From Treponema peruense (GTDB taxonomy: Bacteria; Spirochaetota; Spirochaetia; Treponematales; Treponemataceae): DNA of 64,000 nt. The position numbers and the translations under genes are program-made. The DNA lies in the NCBI RefSeq assembly GCF_016117655.1, contig NZ_CP064936.1, positions 2,418,001-2,482,000 of the forward strand, written 5' to 3'. Shown here piece by piece: positions 39,807-53,028 of this stretch. Under the pieces are notes generated by a model. That model was not told the origin of the DNA and ran no database searches. It saw nothing but the letters and a program-made list of their open reading frames with translations. Each line of letters starts with the position of its first letter. The stretch's first letter is position 1.

Positions 39807-42083
39807 AGTTTTTTCCTCTTTTACATTTATTTTATTTCTTATGCGCACCATGTTCAACCTGAGCGCATTTGTTACAACAAAAAAGCTTGAAAGTCCCATT
39901 GCAGCCGCACAGAACATTGGGTTAAGCGACCAGCCGAATGAATTGTAAAAAACTCCGGCCGCGAGCGGAATTCCTGCAACATTATATACAAAAGCCCAGA
40001 ATAAATTCTCGTGGATATTTCTTAACGCGCGCCTTCCAAGCAGAACTGCACTGCAAAAATCAGACAGGGAATTTTTTACAAGAACAATATCGGCAGAATC
40101 AATTGCGACATCTGCACCCGCTCCTATTGCAACACCAACATCTGCTCTGACCAAAGCCGGCGCGTCATTTATTCCGTCACCGACCATGGCTGTTTTTCCC
40201 GTCTTCATAAACTCTGCAACATAAGCTTCTTTTTCTCCGGGCAAAACACCAGCGATAACTTCATCTGCACCAACAGCTTTTCCAACAGAATCTGCAACTC
40301 TCTTATTGTCGCCGGTCAGCATGACAACTTTTATCCCCATCTTTTTAAGACGGTCTACAGAAGCGACACTATCTTCCTTTAACGCGTCGGCAACTGCAAT
40401 TATTCCCAAAACATTTTTTCCTTTGCAGAACACGAGCGGGGTTTTTGCGTCTGCTGACAATTCTGCACACTTTTTTTCAAGTTCATCTTCAACGCTGCAA
40501 AATGAACTTATATAAGAAAGACTTCCGCCTGCAATTATTTCATCTTCATATTCTGCACGAACGCCTTTTCCTGGAACAGAAACAAATTCCCGTGTTTCAA
40601 AAAGAGAAACTTCTTTTTCTGATGCATACTGAACAACGGCTTTTGCAAGCGGATGTGAACTTTTTTCTTCGAGTGAAGCAGCGGTTTTTACAAGTTCTGT
40701 AGGATCTGTTCCGCCCCACGGAATCAAATCTGTAACCACAGGTTCACCTTTTGTAACAGTGCCGGTTTTGTCAAGAACTGCCGTCTTTATTTTTCCGATT
40801 TCCTCAAGCGAAGCAGATGTTTTGAAAAGAATTCCGTTTTTTGCACCGACACCGCCGGCAACCATTATGGCAACAGGCGTCGCAAGTCCCAGCGCACATG
40901 GGCAGCTTATGACAAGAACAGAAATTCCCCTTGAGAGTGCGAACGCCACACTCTGTCCCGCAAACATCCACACCAGTGCCGTAACTGTGGCGATTCCAAT
41001 CACAACGGGAACAAACACTCCCGAAACTTTATCGGCAATTTTTGCTACAGGCGCTTTGGTTGCAGCGGCATTTTCTACAAGGGCAATAATTTTTGAAAGC
41101 GTCGTATCCTTTCCGACACGGATTGCCCGGCACTTTAAAAATCCCGAAATATTCAGCGTAGAAGTCTGAACATCATCGCCAGATTTTTTTTCTACCGGAA
41201 TACTTTCTCCAGTAAGTGACGACTCGTTAACTGCGGACTCACCTTCAATTACAATTCCGTCTACAGGAATTTTGTCGCCGGGTCTCAGTACAAAAACATC
41301 GCCTTCTTTTACTTCGCTTACGGGAACAGAAATTTCTTTTCCGCCTCGGATTACAACTGCAGAATCAGGGGCAAGCTTCAAAAGCGATTTAAGTGCGCTG
41401 GTAGTGCGGCCTTTTGAGACAGACTCAAGCAGTTTGCCCAAAGTAATAAGCGTTACTATCATTGCTGCGCCTTCGAAGTACAGATTGTGCATGTCCCGCA
41501 TAATCCGATTGTTGTCGTTAAAAACCGCGGCATCTGTCATGTCAAACAAAACAAGCGTGCTGTAAAAAAAAGAAATTCCCGCGCCCAATGCTACAAGACT
41601 GTCCATGTTTGGAGAAAACCTGAATAAATTTTTGAATCCCGAAGAAAAGAATTTTTTGTTTATAACCAGCACAATCAGTGAAAGAATAAACTGCAGCAAA
41701 CCCATTGCAATGTGATTTTCAGAAAGTCGAGCGGGCAGCGGCCAGTTCCACATCATGTGTCCCATACTCAGATACATGAGTAAAAGCAAAAAAATGCAGG
41801 AAGACCAAAGGCGTTTTGCAATTAAAGAAGTCTCTGATTTTTGTTCAGAGCCGATGTTTTTTTGCTCTGAAGCATTTGTGTTAGAATCAGAATTCCAGGC
41901 ATCATAACCGGCTTTTCTTACGGCATTTATAATCTGCTCATCAGAAGCACTGCCTTCAACTCCCATAGAATTTGTAAGCAGACTTACTGAACATGATTCT
42001 ACTCCCGAAAGATTGCCGACAGCTTTTTCTATGCGCGAACTGCACGCAGCACAACTCATTCCTGTTACATTGAATTTTCTCAT
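39603..42083 (-). CDS. copA: Copper-exporting P-type ATPase with N- and C-terminal metal-binding domains
   Basis: An 826-residue P1B ATPase that pumps Cu+ out of the cytoplasm. Residues 1-70 are a heavy-metal domain with CAAC (GMSCAACSSRIEK). The membrane core has the ion-binding CPC in ISCPCALGLATPV, the phosphorylation site DKTGTVTKGEP and the hinge MVGDGINDAPALV. After the last helices (near residue 755) a short linker leads into a second heavy-metal domain with CAHC (EGMMCAHCEAHVKEAL), which resembles free CopZ chaperones. C-terminal placement is unusual. The start is supported by AAGGCGG 8 nt upstream. It is transcribed towards the decarboxylase gene. Confidence 0.93.
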   Translation of the reverse strand: MRKFNVTGMSCAACSSRIEKAVGNLSGVESCSVSLLTNSMGVEGSASDEQIINAVRKAGYDAWNSDSNTNASEQKNIGSEQKSETSLIAKRLWSSCIFLLLLMYLSMGHMMWNWPLPARLSENHIAMGLLQFILSLIVLVINKKFFSSGFKNLFRFSPNMDSLVALGAGISFFYSTLVLFDMTDAAVFNDNNRIMRDMHNLYFEGAAMIVTLITLGKLLESVSKGRTTSALKSLLKLAPDSAVVIRGGKEISVPVSEVKEGDVFVLRPGDKIPVDGIVIEGESAVNESSLTGESIPVEKKSGDDVQTSTLNISGFLKCRAIRVGKDTTLSKIIALVENAAATKAPVAKIADKVSGVFVPVVIGIATVTALVWMFAGQSVAFALSRGISVLVISCPCALGLATPVAIMVAGGVGAKNGILFKTSASLEEIGKIKTAVLDKTGTVTKGEPVVTDLIPWGGTDPTELVKTAASLEEKSSHPLAKAVVQYASEKEVSLFETREFVSVPGKGVRAEYEDEIIAGGSLSYISSFCSVEDELEKKCAELSADAKTPLVFCKGKNVLGIIAVADALKEDSVASVDRLKKMGIKVVMLTGDNKRVADSVGKAVGADEVIAGVLPGEKEAYVAEFMKTGKTAMVGDGINDAPALVRADVGVAIGAGADVAIDSADIVLVKNSLSDFCSAVLLGRRALRNIHENLFWAFVYNVAGIPLAAGVFYNSFGWSLNPMFCAAAMGLSSFFVVTNALRLNMVRIRNKINVKEEKTMVEKKIKVEGMMCAHCEAHVKEALESVAGIEKAVADHNTGDVLLTMEPSVTDESIVNAVKKAGYSLA

Positions 42084-42143
42084 AATTTTTTCCGCCTTAA
42101 TTCTGCTTTAAATATAAACAAACGGAATGGAATTTTTCAAGGC

Positions 42144-42194
42144 AAAAAAAATCCTGCCGGAATAAAAACAAAAAATTTATTTCTTCCGGCAGGA
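42144..42194 (-). terminator. Rho-independent terminator
   Basis: TCCTGCCGGAA (42152-42162) pairs with TTCCGGCAGGA (42184-42194), 11 bp, with eight T on the minus strand (42151-42144). It ends the decayed gene upstream. Confidence 0.9.
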
Positions 42195-42224
42195 AAATTA
42201 ATAATCGACAGTCTCTGTTTAATT

Positions 42225-43080
42225 TCAGATGCGTGCTGTTACTTCGTGATATGCACGAGCTTTTATTGAACTGACTTTCATTATTCCGTTAGAAGAAAAT
42301 TCAGGCCACTGTTCAAGATAAACAGGAGCATCTTTTTTAAGTTCATCAACTTCAAGAACAAATGAATTTTTCTTAACGCCAAAACGCTTCAAACCTATTG
42401 TCCACGGATAATCCTGCCCCATAAAAATGCTGTCATCAACAAGCGTTTCGTTTTCGTAAAGCCGTGCGCAGTTTCCTGTATATGCAACTTCAAGCATTAC
42501 ATCACATGCACCGGACGCGCTCCAGTCACCGGTTTCGACAGAATATTTTGCAGTTTCTCCGGTAGCCGCAAGACCGGGGAATACCCTGAACGAAATTTTC
42601 CTGTCTGAAACAAAATGTAGCACCGTTCCATCAGCGTTTTTATCACAGTACACAACAGAGTCTGTAACAAGAATATGCTCACTGCCGTCTGAAGTGCAGA
42701 TCTTATGGGATTTAAGAGCATCTACCCTTGAAAGCGTTACAATATCCACATCGTCTTCTGCTGCCGTACCAAAATCATAAAGCGTACGGTCCGCATCTTC
42801 TATGCTTGTAACAAAAGAATTCTGCGCCAAACTCTTTCCACTGGAAGAATTTCATTCCGTTTACAGAAGTTTCGCTGTTGATGTTTGTCTGTGTCTCATC
42901 ATCCCCGTTGGGTCCAAAGAGGCGGTTTCCTTTTCCTGTAGTGAAAACAATTGTGTAATAGGCGTCTCCAACATTCATTACAAAACCGTATTTTCCTTTG
43001 TTGGCCTTATTGAAGCTGTAGCCCATTTTCCCAAAGCTTCCCATATTTTTGGGACATCATTGTCAGAAACATAAGCTCTG
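42225..43080 (-). pseudogene. Frameshifted remnant, resembling the C-terminal part of a beta-galactosidase-like protein
   Basis: Three frames must be joined to read this region. From about 43075 the frame reads DNDVPKIWEALGK; a shift near 43040 leads to KMGYSFNKANKGKYGFVM and on to FFQWKEFGA; a second shift near 42830 leads to AQNSFVTSIEDADRTLYDFG and an open 190-residue end. The tail LYENETLVDDSIFMGQDYPW resembles the accessory domain near the C terminus of GH35-like beta-galactosidases, but this is from memory and not firm. No start or N-terminal catalytic part remains. It lies next to araD/kinase genes and keeps its terminator, so a sugar gene has decayed here. Sequencing errors could in principle explain single shifts. 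Confidence 0.6.
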
Positions 43081-43084
43081 TTGT

Positions 43085-43113
43085 AAAAAAAAGCTGCCCT
43101 TTTGAAGAGCAGC
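43085..43113 (-). terminator. Rho-independent terminator of the araD operon
   Basis: On the minus strand GCTGCTCTT and AAGGGCAGC pair (9 bp, one G-T), loop of 3 bases, then eight T. Confidence 0.88.
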
Positions 43114-43120
43114 CATAATC

Positions 43121-43843
43121 TTATTTTGCACTCTGACCGTAGTATGCATTCGGTCCGTGTTTACGAAGGTAATGTTTTTCTACAATATATTTCGGAAGAC
43201 TTTCAGCATCCGGCCGAATCAAGAGCGTATTCAGTGCCATCCTGCTTACTTCTTCCATAACTGCAGCATTGTAAACTGACTTGGCAGCCGTACTTCCCCA
43301 TGCAAACGGGCCGTGTCCTCCTACCAGAACCATATTCACTTCATCAGGATTCAGTTTCAATTTCCTGAAATGTTCAACAATCAGATTGCCTGTTTCTTTT
43401 TCATAATCATTTTTTACCGCTTCTTCAGACAAATACGGCGTACATGGAATTTCAGTCTGAATATGATCAGCATGGGTTGTTCCAAACAAAGGAACCGGTT
43501 TTACAGCCTGAGCCCAACTTACTGCATAAGTTGAATGAGTATGGATAATTCCGCGGATTTTTGCCCCGTCCTTTACGGCAAATTCCCTGTACAAAACAGC
43601 ATGTGTAGGTGTATCAGAAGAAGGCCTCAGATTTCCTTCCACAACATTACCGTCCAGATCAACAATAACCATACTGCCGGCTGTCAGTTCCGGGTAAGGA
43701 ACTCCGCTCGGTTTGATTGCAAAAACACCTTCATCCGGATCAAAAGCAGAAACATTTCCCCATGTATAAAGCGCCAGATGCTGCGCCGGAATCTGCATAT
43801 TGGCTTCGTAAGCCTCTTCTCTCAAAGTATTGAATTTTGACAT
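43121..43843 (-). CDS. araD: L-ribulose-5-phosphate 4-epimerase
   Basis: A 240-residue class II aldolase-fold enzyme that converts L-ribulose-5-phosphate to D-xylulose-5-phosphate. Substrate and zinc residues are visible: TWGNVSAFD, KPSGVPYPEL, HTHSTYAVSWAQA (zinc His pair), VLVGGHGPFAWG (third His region) and the C-terminal catalytic Tyr in NAYYGQ. GAGGATAAT is the ribosome site. It follows the FGGY kinase gene by 13 nt, so the two act in sequence on a pentulose. araA is not in the window. Confidence 0.93.
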   Translation of the reverse strand: MSKFNTLREEAYEANMQIPAQHLALYTWGNVSAFDPDEGVFAIKPSGVPYPELTAGSMVIVDLDGNVVEGNLRPSSDTPTHAVLYREFAVKDGAKIRGIIHTHSTYAVSWAQAVKPVPLFGTTHADHIQTEIPCTPYLSEEAVKNDYEKETGNLIVEHFRKLKLNPDEVNMVLVGGHGPFAWGSTAAKSVYNAAVMEEVSRMALNTLLIRPDAESLPKYIVEKHYLRKHGPNAYYGQSAK

Positions 43844-43856
43844 ATTATCCTCGCTT

Positions 43857-45458
43857 TCAGTCTATATTTTCTACAGCTGCACGTTCTACTGCCAGACCTT
43901 TCTTATAGTTAGCAAAGAAGGCATTAAATCCGTCTATGTCAGCCTGCAGCGGTTTGACTGTATCAACCTTTGCAGAAGCAAATACGAATTTATCAAGCCA
44001 TTCCGGAAGTTTCATTCCGTTTCCGTTTACAACAAACGAAGCCAGAAGAGCCATTCCCCATGGTCCGCCCTCGCCAGCAGTACTCATTGCAGAAACAGGA
44101 GTATGCATTGCAGCAGCCATTACTGGAAGACCAACACCTTCTGTTTTAAAGAAACCACCGTGTCCGGTAAGTCTGTCCAAAGAAACATTTTCCTTGTCAA
44201 ACAGAATATCCATACCGGTTCTCAGAGCGCCCAGTGCTGTAAATAAGTGTGCACGCATAAAATTTTCCAGAGTAAAATGTGCATTTTGGGTACGAACAAA
44301 AAGCGGGCGTCCTTCATTAAAGCCTGTCATCGACTCGCCAGAAATATAGTTAAACGGAATAAGTCCGCCGCAGTCCTTTTCACCTTCCATTGCTGCACCC
44401 AAAAGTACCGAATAAAGCTGGGACTTATCAAATTCTGCACCCATTCTTTTGGCAGCTTCACCAAAAAGTTTTATCCACTTGTCATATTCTCCGGTACAGT
44501 TATTTGCATGAGCCATGGCGGCAGGCTTTCCGTCAGGTGTAGAAACCATATCAATAAGTCCGTTATACGAATGGTTCAGTTTCTTTTCCAGAACAATCAT
44601 TGCAAAAACCGAAGTTCCTGCAGAAACATTACCGGTTCTTGGGGCAACTGAATTCGTAGCAGTCATTCCTGTACCTGCATCTCCTTCAGGCGGGGCAAGA
44701 ATCACACCGGCTTCCAAAGTTCCGTCTTTATCAAGCCAGGAAGCACCTTCTGCGGTTAAAGTTCCGGCATTTTCCCCAGCCGAAAGAACTTCAGGAAGAA
44801 TATTCTCCAGCTTCCACGAAAACTTTTTGTCCTTTACAAGAGCATTGAATTTGGAAAGCATGTCAGAATCGTAACTTCCTGAATCTGCATCAATCGGGAA
44901 CATACCGGAAGCATCTCCGATTCCAAGAACTTTTTGTCCCGTAAGTTTCCAATGAACATAACCCGCCAATGTTGTCAAAAAGTCAATCTGAGGAACATGA
45001 TCCTCCCCGTTAAGAATGGCCTGGTAAAGGTGTGCAATACTCCATCTCTCCGGAACAGGATAATCAAACAAAGCAGACAATTCTTTTGAAGCCTGTCCTG
45101 TTATTGTATTTCGCCATGTTCTGAATGGTACAAGCTGATTTCCGTCTTTGTCAAAAGCGAGATATCCATGCATCATAGCACTGATTCCCATAGCACGAAG
45201 TTTTGTAAGTTTTACGCCATATTTTTTAAGAACATCCGCTTTCATATCAGAAAAAGCAGTCGAAATTCCATTATGAATTTCTTCCAGGGAATAAGTCCAA
45301 ATTCCATTTTCCAGGGAATTTTCCCAGTCAAAGGCACCACCGGCAACAGGCTCATTTTTAGAATTAATTAGAACAGCTTTGATTCTTGTAGAACCGAACT
45401 CTATTCCAAGAATACTGTCTCCATTTTGAATTTCCTTTGCAATCTTTTCTATTTCCAT
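43857..45458 (-). CDS. FGGY-family carbohydrate kinase, probable L-ribulokinase role
   Basis: A 533-residue sugar kinase. The N-terminal phosphate loop is LGIEFGSTRIKAVLI (Glu in place of the more common Asp before the Gly). AMGISAMMHGYLAFD near 92 is a sugar-binding region, and GNVSAGTSVFAMI and LTGHGGFFKTEG lie in the ATPase half; the catalytic Asp is probably in GDAGTGMTATNS. It is not close to E. coli AraB in layout, nearer to xylulokinase-like members. Pairing with araD makes ribulose kinase activity likely. A GGGAGTG site precedes the ATG. Confidence 0.82.
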   Translation of the reverse strand: MEIEKIAKEIQNGDSILGIEFGSTRIKAVLINSKNEPVAGGAFDWENSLENGIWTYSLEEIHNGISTAFSDMKADVLKKYGVKLTKLRAMGISAMMHGYLAFDKDGNQLVPFRTWRNTITGQASKELSALFDYPVPERWSIAHLYQAILNGEDHVPQIDFLTTLAGYVHWKLTGQKVLGIGDASGMFPIDADSGSYDSDMLSKFNALVKDKKFSWKLENILPEVLSAGENAGTLTAEGASWLDKDGTLEAGVILAPPEGDAGTGMTATNSVAPRTGNVSAGTSVFAMIVLEKKLNHSYNGLIDMVSTPDGKPAAMAHANNCTGEYDKWIKLFGEAAKRMGAEFDKSQLYSVLLGAAMEGEKDCGGLIPFNYISGESMTGFNEGRPLFVRTQNAHFTLENFMRAHLFTALGALRTGMDILFDKENVSLDRLTGHGGFFKTEGVGLPVMAAAMHTPVSAMSTAGEGGPWGMALLASFVVNGNGMKLPEWLDKFVFASAKVDTVKPLQADIDGFNAFFANYKKGLAVERAAVENID

Positions 45459-45492
45459 TTGACACTCCCAAAATTGAAAATCGTATAGTTAT

Positions 45493-45521
45493 ATTATCAG
45501 CCGATTTTACAAAAAAGGCAA
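45493..45521 (-). promoter_or_regulatory. Promoter of the kinase-araD operon
   Basis: On the minus strand: TTGCCT (45521-45516), 17 bp, GATAAT (45498-45493). The leader of about 30 nt includes the GGGAGTG ribosome site. Confidence 0.5.
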
Positions 45522-45591
45522 GTGTTTTCTATATTTTTATGATTTTTATCGATATTTATGGATATAAAAGAAACAATTTAAACAAAAAAAA

Positions 45592-45699
45592 GCCGGCGGC
45601 CACCTACTTTCCCGCTCTCGCAGTATCATCGGCGCAGGGGAGCTTGACTTCCGTGTTCGGAATGGGAACGGGTATTTCCTCCCCGCCATGGCCACCGGC
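45592..45699 (-). rRNA. rrf: 5S ribosomal RNA
   Basis: On the minus strand the sequence starts GCCGGTGGCCATGGCGGGG, has the conserved CCGTTCCCATTCCGAACACG loop and ends with its pairing partner GGTGGCCGCCGGC. A run of eight T follows directly at the 3' side, so the terminal helix and T-run probably end the operon. Ends are estimated to a few bases. Confidence 0.92.
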
Positions 45700-45814
45700 A
45701 TCATAAGAGCCGCATCAGAGGCTGAAAACTTTGTCTCAAGGAAGTACCCTTCCAGGCTGCAAAGTCTTGGCGGAACACTGTCCGCAGAAAGAAACAAAAT
45801 GATTTTTGAAGGAA

Positions 45815-48770
<2,956 letters not shown>

Positions 48771-48849
48771 CTTCCGCATCTCTCTTTCAATCGATGCGCC
48801 TTCATTTCGTTTCCTTCCCTCTGTATTTCAAAGAACTAACTTTTATGTA

Positions 48850-48923
48850 TGGGACAGAATAGAGTTGAACTATTGACCCCCGCCTTATCAGAGCGATGCT
48901 CTAACCAACTGAGCTACTGTCCC
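48850..48923 (-). tRNA. tRNA-Ile (anticodon GAT)
   Basis: The acceptor stem is GGGACAG/CTGTCCC with discriminator A. D arm AGCTCAGTTGGTTAGAGC, anticodon loop CTGATAA (GAT, Ile), and T arm GTTCAACTC are normal. CCA is not encoded. It lies in the 16S-23S spacer, as in other treponemes. Confidence 0.95.
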
Positions 48924-48945
48924 AAAATCTGCATTTAACAGATAA

Positions 48946-48960
48946 GGAAAGGAAAGAAGA
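48946..48960 (-). other. 16S rRNA processing stem, 3' arm
   Basis: This 15-base block pairs, with one mismatch, with 50684-50698 upstream of 16S; together they form the long stem expected to be cut by RNase III and release pre-16S. Confidence 0.6.
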
Positions 48961-49008
48961 ATACAACTCAAGGACTGCACCGTACACCGGTGCCTTTACC
49001 TTTCTCTC

Positions 49009-50556
<1,548 letters not shown>

Positions 50557-50683
50557 ATTCCTCGGCCCGAAGGCCTGGGATTTTTCATTTTGTTACGAAC
50601 CGGCTCCATCTCATACTGACATGGAATTGGTTTTTCTTTTTCCTTGCGTCACCTTCCTGAACAGTTTACCTGCTCATTCTATC

Positions 50684-50698
50684 TCTTCTTTCCTTCCC
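50684..50698 (-). other. 16S rRNA processing stem, 5' arm
   Basis: Complementary, with one mismatch, to 48946-48960 beyond the 16S 3' end. It lies in the leader between the promoter and 16S; the rest of this leader shows no gene. Confidence 0.6.
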
Positions 50699-50782
50699 TT
50701 TTCTGTCAAATAACTAAAAGTATTTTCAAGTACCGCTTTTGAAACTTAAGTGTTAACTTTGTGTTCTCAAGTGGTGAGATAT

Positions 50783-50811
50783 AATATACACGGAACATCA
50801 TTTTGTGTCAA
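50783..50811 (-). promoter_or_regulatory. rRNA operon promoter
   Basis: On the minus strand: consensus TTGACA (50811-50806), 17 bp, TATATT (50788-50783). Transcription would start near 50776 and give a leader of about 220 nt before 16S. Confidence 0.75.
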
Positions 50812-50821
50812 TAGTAAAATA

Positions 50822-50860
50822 AAAAAATCTGCATTTTTTTTATAAAAATGCAGATTTTTT
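50822..50860. terminator. Terminator between pgsA and the rRNA promoter
   Basis: A 17-bp stem: AAAAAATCTGCATTTTT (50822-50838) and its complement (50844-50860). A-rich and T-rich ends give T-runs on both strands. It stops pgsA transcription before the rRNA promoter. Confidence 0.88.
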
Positions 50861-50880
50861 TTCTGTCCGGCAAAAAATGC

Positions 50881-51492
50881 TTATTCCGCGGCTGATTTAA
50901 GAAGTTTTCCGAAGTTTTTCAAATAGTCAATGAATGAAATGTATGCAAGAAGAACACAAACGCCGAAGAACCCCCAGCCTATGTATTTCAAAAGCTGCAT
51001 ATTCAGGCTGAGTGAAGAGGAAAGACCTGTTCTTACAAGAAATTCCTGAATAAGTGCAAAAAAACAGGCTGCCACATACATTACAGTTTTGAGTTTTCCG
51101 CCCTTTCTGGCAGCAATGGCTGTTCCCTGTTTGGCCGCAACCATACGCAGGAAATTCTGGCCGAATTCACGGTAAAATATAAAAACATAAAACACAACCG
51201 GCATGTAACCTGCAAAAACAAAGCATGTAAACATAGATAAATGTAAAAATACATCGGCAAACGGATCGAACATTTTTCCGAAATCGCTGACTTCATTGTG
51301 TTTTCTGGCAAAATGTCCGTCCAGATAGTCAGTGAATTCAGCAAAAGCCAGCAAAGGGATTGCAACACAAACTGACGCTACTGACAAAGGCGATCCTGCA
51401 GCAGCCCCAACCCAGACCGGAATATAATAAATTAAAAAAATCACCGGCGCCAAAATTATTCTTGAAAGTGTAAATTTATTCGATGTCTTCAT
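50881..51492 (-). CDS. pgsA: CDP-diacylglycerol-glycerol-3-phosphate 3-phosphatidyltransferase
   Basis: A 203-residue CDP-alcohol phosphatidyltransferase that makes phosphatidylglycerol-phosphate in the inner membrane. The family motif is complete: D-YL-DGHFAR-x8-G-KMFD-PFAD near residues 55-78. About five membrane helices are predicted. The product is the source of phosphatidylglycerol, the lipid donor for Lgt. AAGGAAA precedes the ATG; the cytidylate-kinase-like gene ends 24 nt upstream and is probably cotranscribed. Confidence 0.9.
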   Translation of the reverse strand: MKTSNKFTLSRIILAPVIFLIYYIPVWVGAAAGSPLSVASVCVAIPLLAFAEFTDYLDGHFARKHNEVSDFGKMFDPFADVFLHLSMFTCFVFAGYMPVVFYVFIFYREFGQNFLRMVAAKQGTAIAARKGGKLKTVMYVAACFFALIQEFLVRTGLSSSLSLNMQLLKYIGWGFFGVCVLLAYISFIDYLKNFGKLLKSAAE

Positions 51493-51516
51493 TTTGTAAT
51501 TTTCCTTATTTTTTTT

Positions 51517-52344
51517 CTACTGATAATTCTTGAAATCCTGAACTACAGTAATTGCAGATTTTATGCTGCATGACGGAAGAATTTTTGCCGCAAGTTGAAC
51601 TGTTCTGTCTACGGCAGCCTGAGAATCTGCAACTCCCTGAAGGGTAATAAAGCTTCCTGAAGAATCTGATACCGCGTGAAGGAAATTTATTCCGACTTTA
51701 TATTCAAACAGAAGCTGGTTTACAAGGCGCTGGCACTTAAGCAGATTTGCGACCATTTTTTTGCCTTCTGCTTCTTTTTCGGAAGTGATGCAGGTTTTTA
51801 CTAGATTTTCTATTATTCCGGCTGCTTCAGGAACGGTAAGAATTCCTGTGTTCATTGTAAGAATAAAATGCTGCGGGTCCTCGTGTTCAAGATTAAAAAA
51901 GCTTTTGTGGAATCCGCGGCGGTTTGAATCGCTTTCGGTAATTCTAGCCTGAGCCTGCTTGTCGTTCCATGAAAATTCAGTCTTGAGGCGTTCCATGCGG
52001 ACTGAATCCTTGGCAATAAACCTGAACGAAAGCAGATTGGGCAGATTTTCCAAGATAATAAAGGCTCCGCGTCCTATAAGAATACAGTTTCCTTCTGACG
52101 CAGCTTCAAGTACTGCACACTGGAGGTAGTTCAGATATTCGTCACGATCTTTTACAAGGCTGGCAAAAAAACCCGGCTTCTTTTCATCATATTTTGAAAG
52201 TTTTTCCTTAGGAAAACCAAGCTGAACTATTTTTTCCTCTATTTGCTTGCGGTCTATGAATTTATAGCCCAACTTCCTTGCAGCGGCGGCGGCTATTTCG
52301 TCACCAAGAGCTGCGACCTGTCTTGAAATTGCGATTACTGCCAT
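51517..52344 (-). CDS. Cytidylate-kinase-like protein with C-terminal BON-like domain
   Basis: A 275-residue protein. The first 180 residues belong to the cytidylate-kinase-like P-loop family: AISRQVAALGDEIAAAAARKLG, then KFIDRKQIEEKIV, and ILIGRGAFIIL; the P-loop is not the classic GxxGxGKS, as is usual in this group. The last 90 residues, with GSFITLQGVADSQAAVDRTVQLA, resemble a BON domain. The real substrate of the kinase part is not known; CMP kinase itself is doubtful. GGAGGAATT gives a strong start. It is the first gene of a unit with pgsA. Confidence 0.78.
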   Translation of the reverse strand: MAVIAISRQVAALGDEIAAAAARKLGYKFIDRKQIEEKIVQLGFPKEKLSKYDEKKPGFFASLVKDRDEYLNYLQCAVLEAASEGNCILIGRGAFIILENLPNLLSFRFIAKDSVRMERLKTEFSWNDKQAQARITESDSNRRGFHKSFFNLEHEDPQHFILTMNTGILTVPEAAGIIENLVKTCITSEKEAEGKKMVANLLKCQRLVNQLLFEYKVGINFLHAVSDSSGSFITLQGVADSQAAVDRTVQLAAKILPSCSIKSAITVVQDFKNYQ

Positions 52345-52478
52345 AATTCCTCCAATTAAAACTTTTACAGACTTTTTTTTAATTCAAATGCGCAACTGGA
52401 AATTACGCCTTTTTTATTATAAACTTAAAACAGTCTTTGGTCAAAATTTATTTTACCGCAAAAAAGTTAGAGAAAACA

Positions 52479-53027
52479 ATGAACGACATTGAATTGACAT
52501 GGAACGAAACAGAACGGAATGAAATTTTAAAGACACCTGTTTTTACTGTTACAGAAAGAACGAGTGCAGGTCCCGGCGGAAGAAAAGGAAAATATATTGT
52601 TAACGAAGCCCCGGACTGGGTAATTGTTATTCCTGTAAGCGGGGAAAATTTTCTTATGGTAAAGCAATGGCGGCACGGAGAAAAAGCGCTGAGCATTGAG
52701 TTTCCAGGCGGGGTTATTGACAAAGGAGAAAGTCCGCAGGAAGGAGCTGTCAGGGAATTAAGGGAAGAAACAGGCGCTTCTGCAAAAAAACTGACTCTTT
52801 TGGGAAAAATGAACCCGAATCCGGCACTTTTTGCAAACCATGTATATGTTTTTTGCGCAGAAAACCTTGTTTTTTCGGGAATTCAGGATTTGGATGCGGA
52901 CGAATGCTTAAACTACATGCAGATACCGCAGTCTGAAGTTATTGAAAAAATCGGTACGGCGGAATATCCCCATGCCCTTATGGCAAGCGCGCTCGCACTT
53001 TTTATGAGGACAGACCGCCGCCGGTAA
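52479..53027 (+). CDS. NUDIX hydrolase, ADP-ribose-pyrophosphatase-like
   Basis: A 182-residue NUDIX enzyme. The box is complete: GGVIDKGESPQEGAVRELRE and on to ETGA near residues 82-104 (Gx5Ex7REUxEExGU). The upstream beta-strand VIVIPVSGENFLMVKQWRHG fits ADP-ribose or nucleotide-sugar pyrophosphatases. I take ATG 52479; a TTG at 52437 is in frame but unlikely. Its stop is separated by a single base from the stop of the convergent tmpB-like gene, with no terminator between. Confidence 0.88.
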   Translation: MNDIELTWNETERNEILKTPVFTVTERTSAGPGGRKGKYIVNEAPDWVIVIPVSGENFLMVKQWRHGEKALSIEFPGGVIDKGESPQEGAVRELREETGASAKKLTLLGKMNPNPALFANHVYVFCAENLVFSGIQDLDADECLNYMQIPQSEVIEKIGTAEYPHALMASALALFMRTDRRR

Positions 53028-53028
53028 T

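Noticed and set aside
48850-48923. A missing CCA taken as a defective tRNA
   Set aside because: Many bacterial tRNA genes do not encode CCA; all stems and loops are normal.
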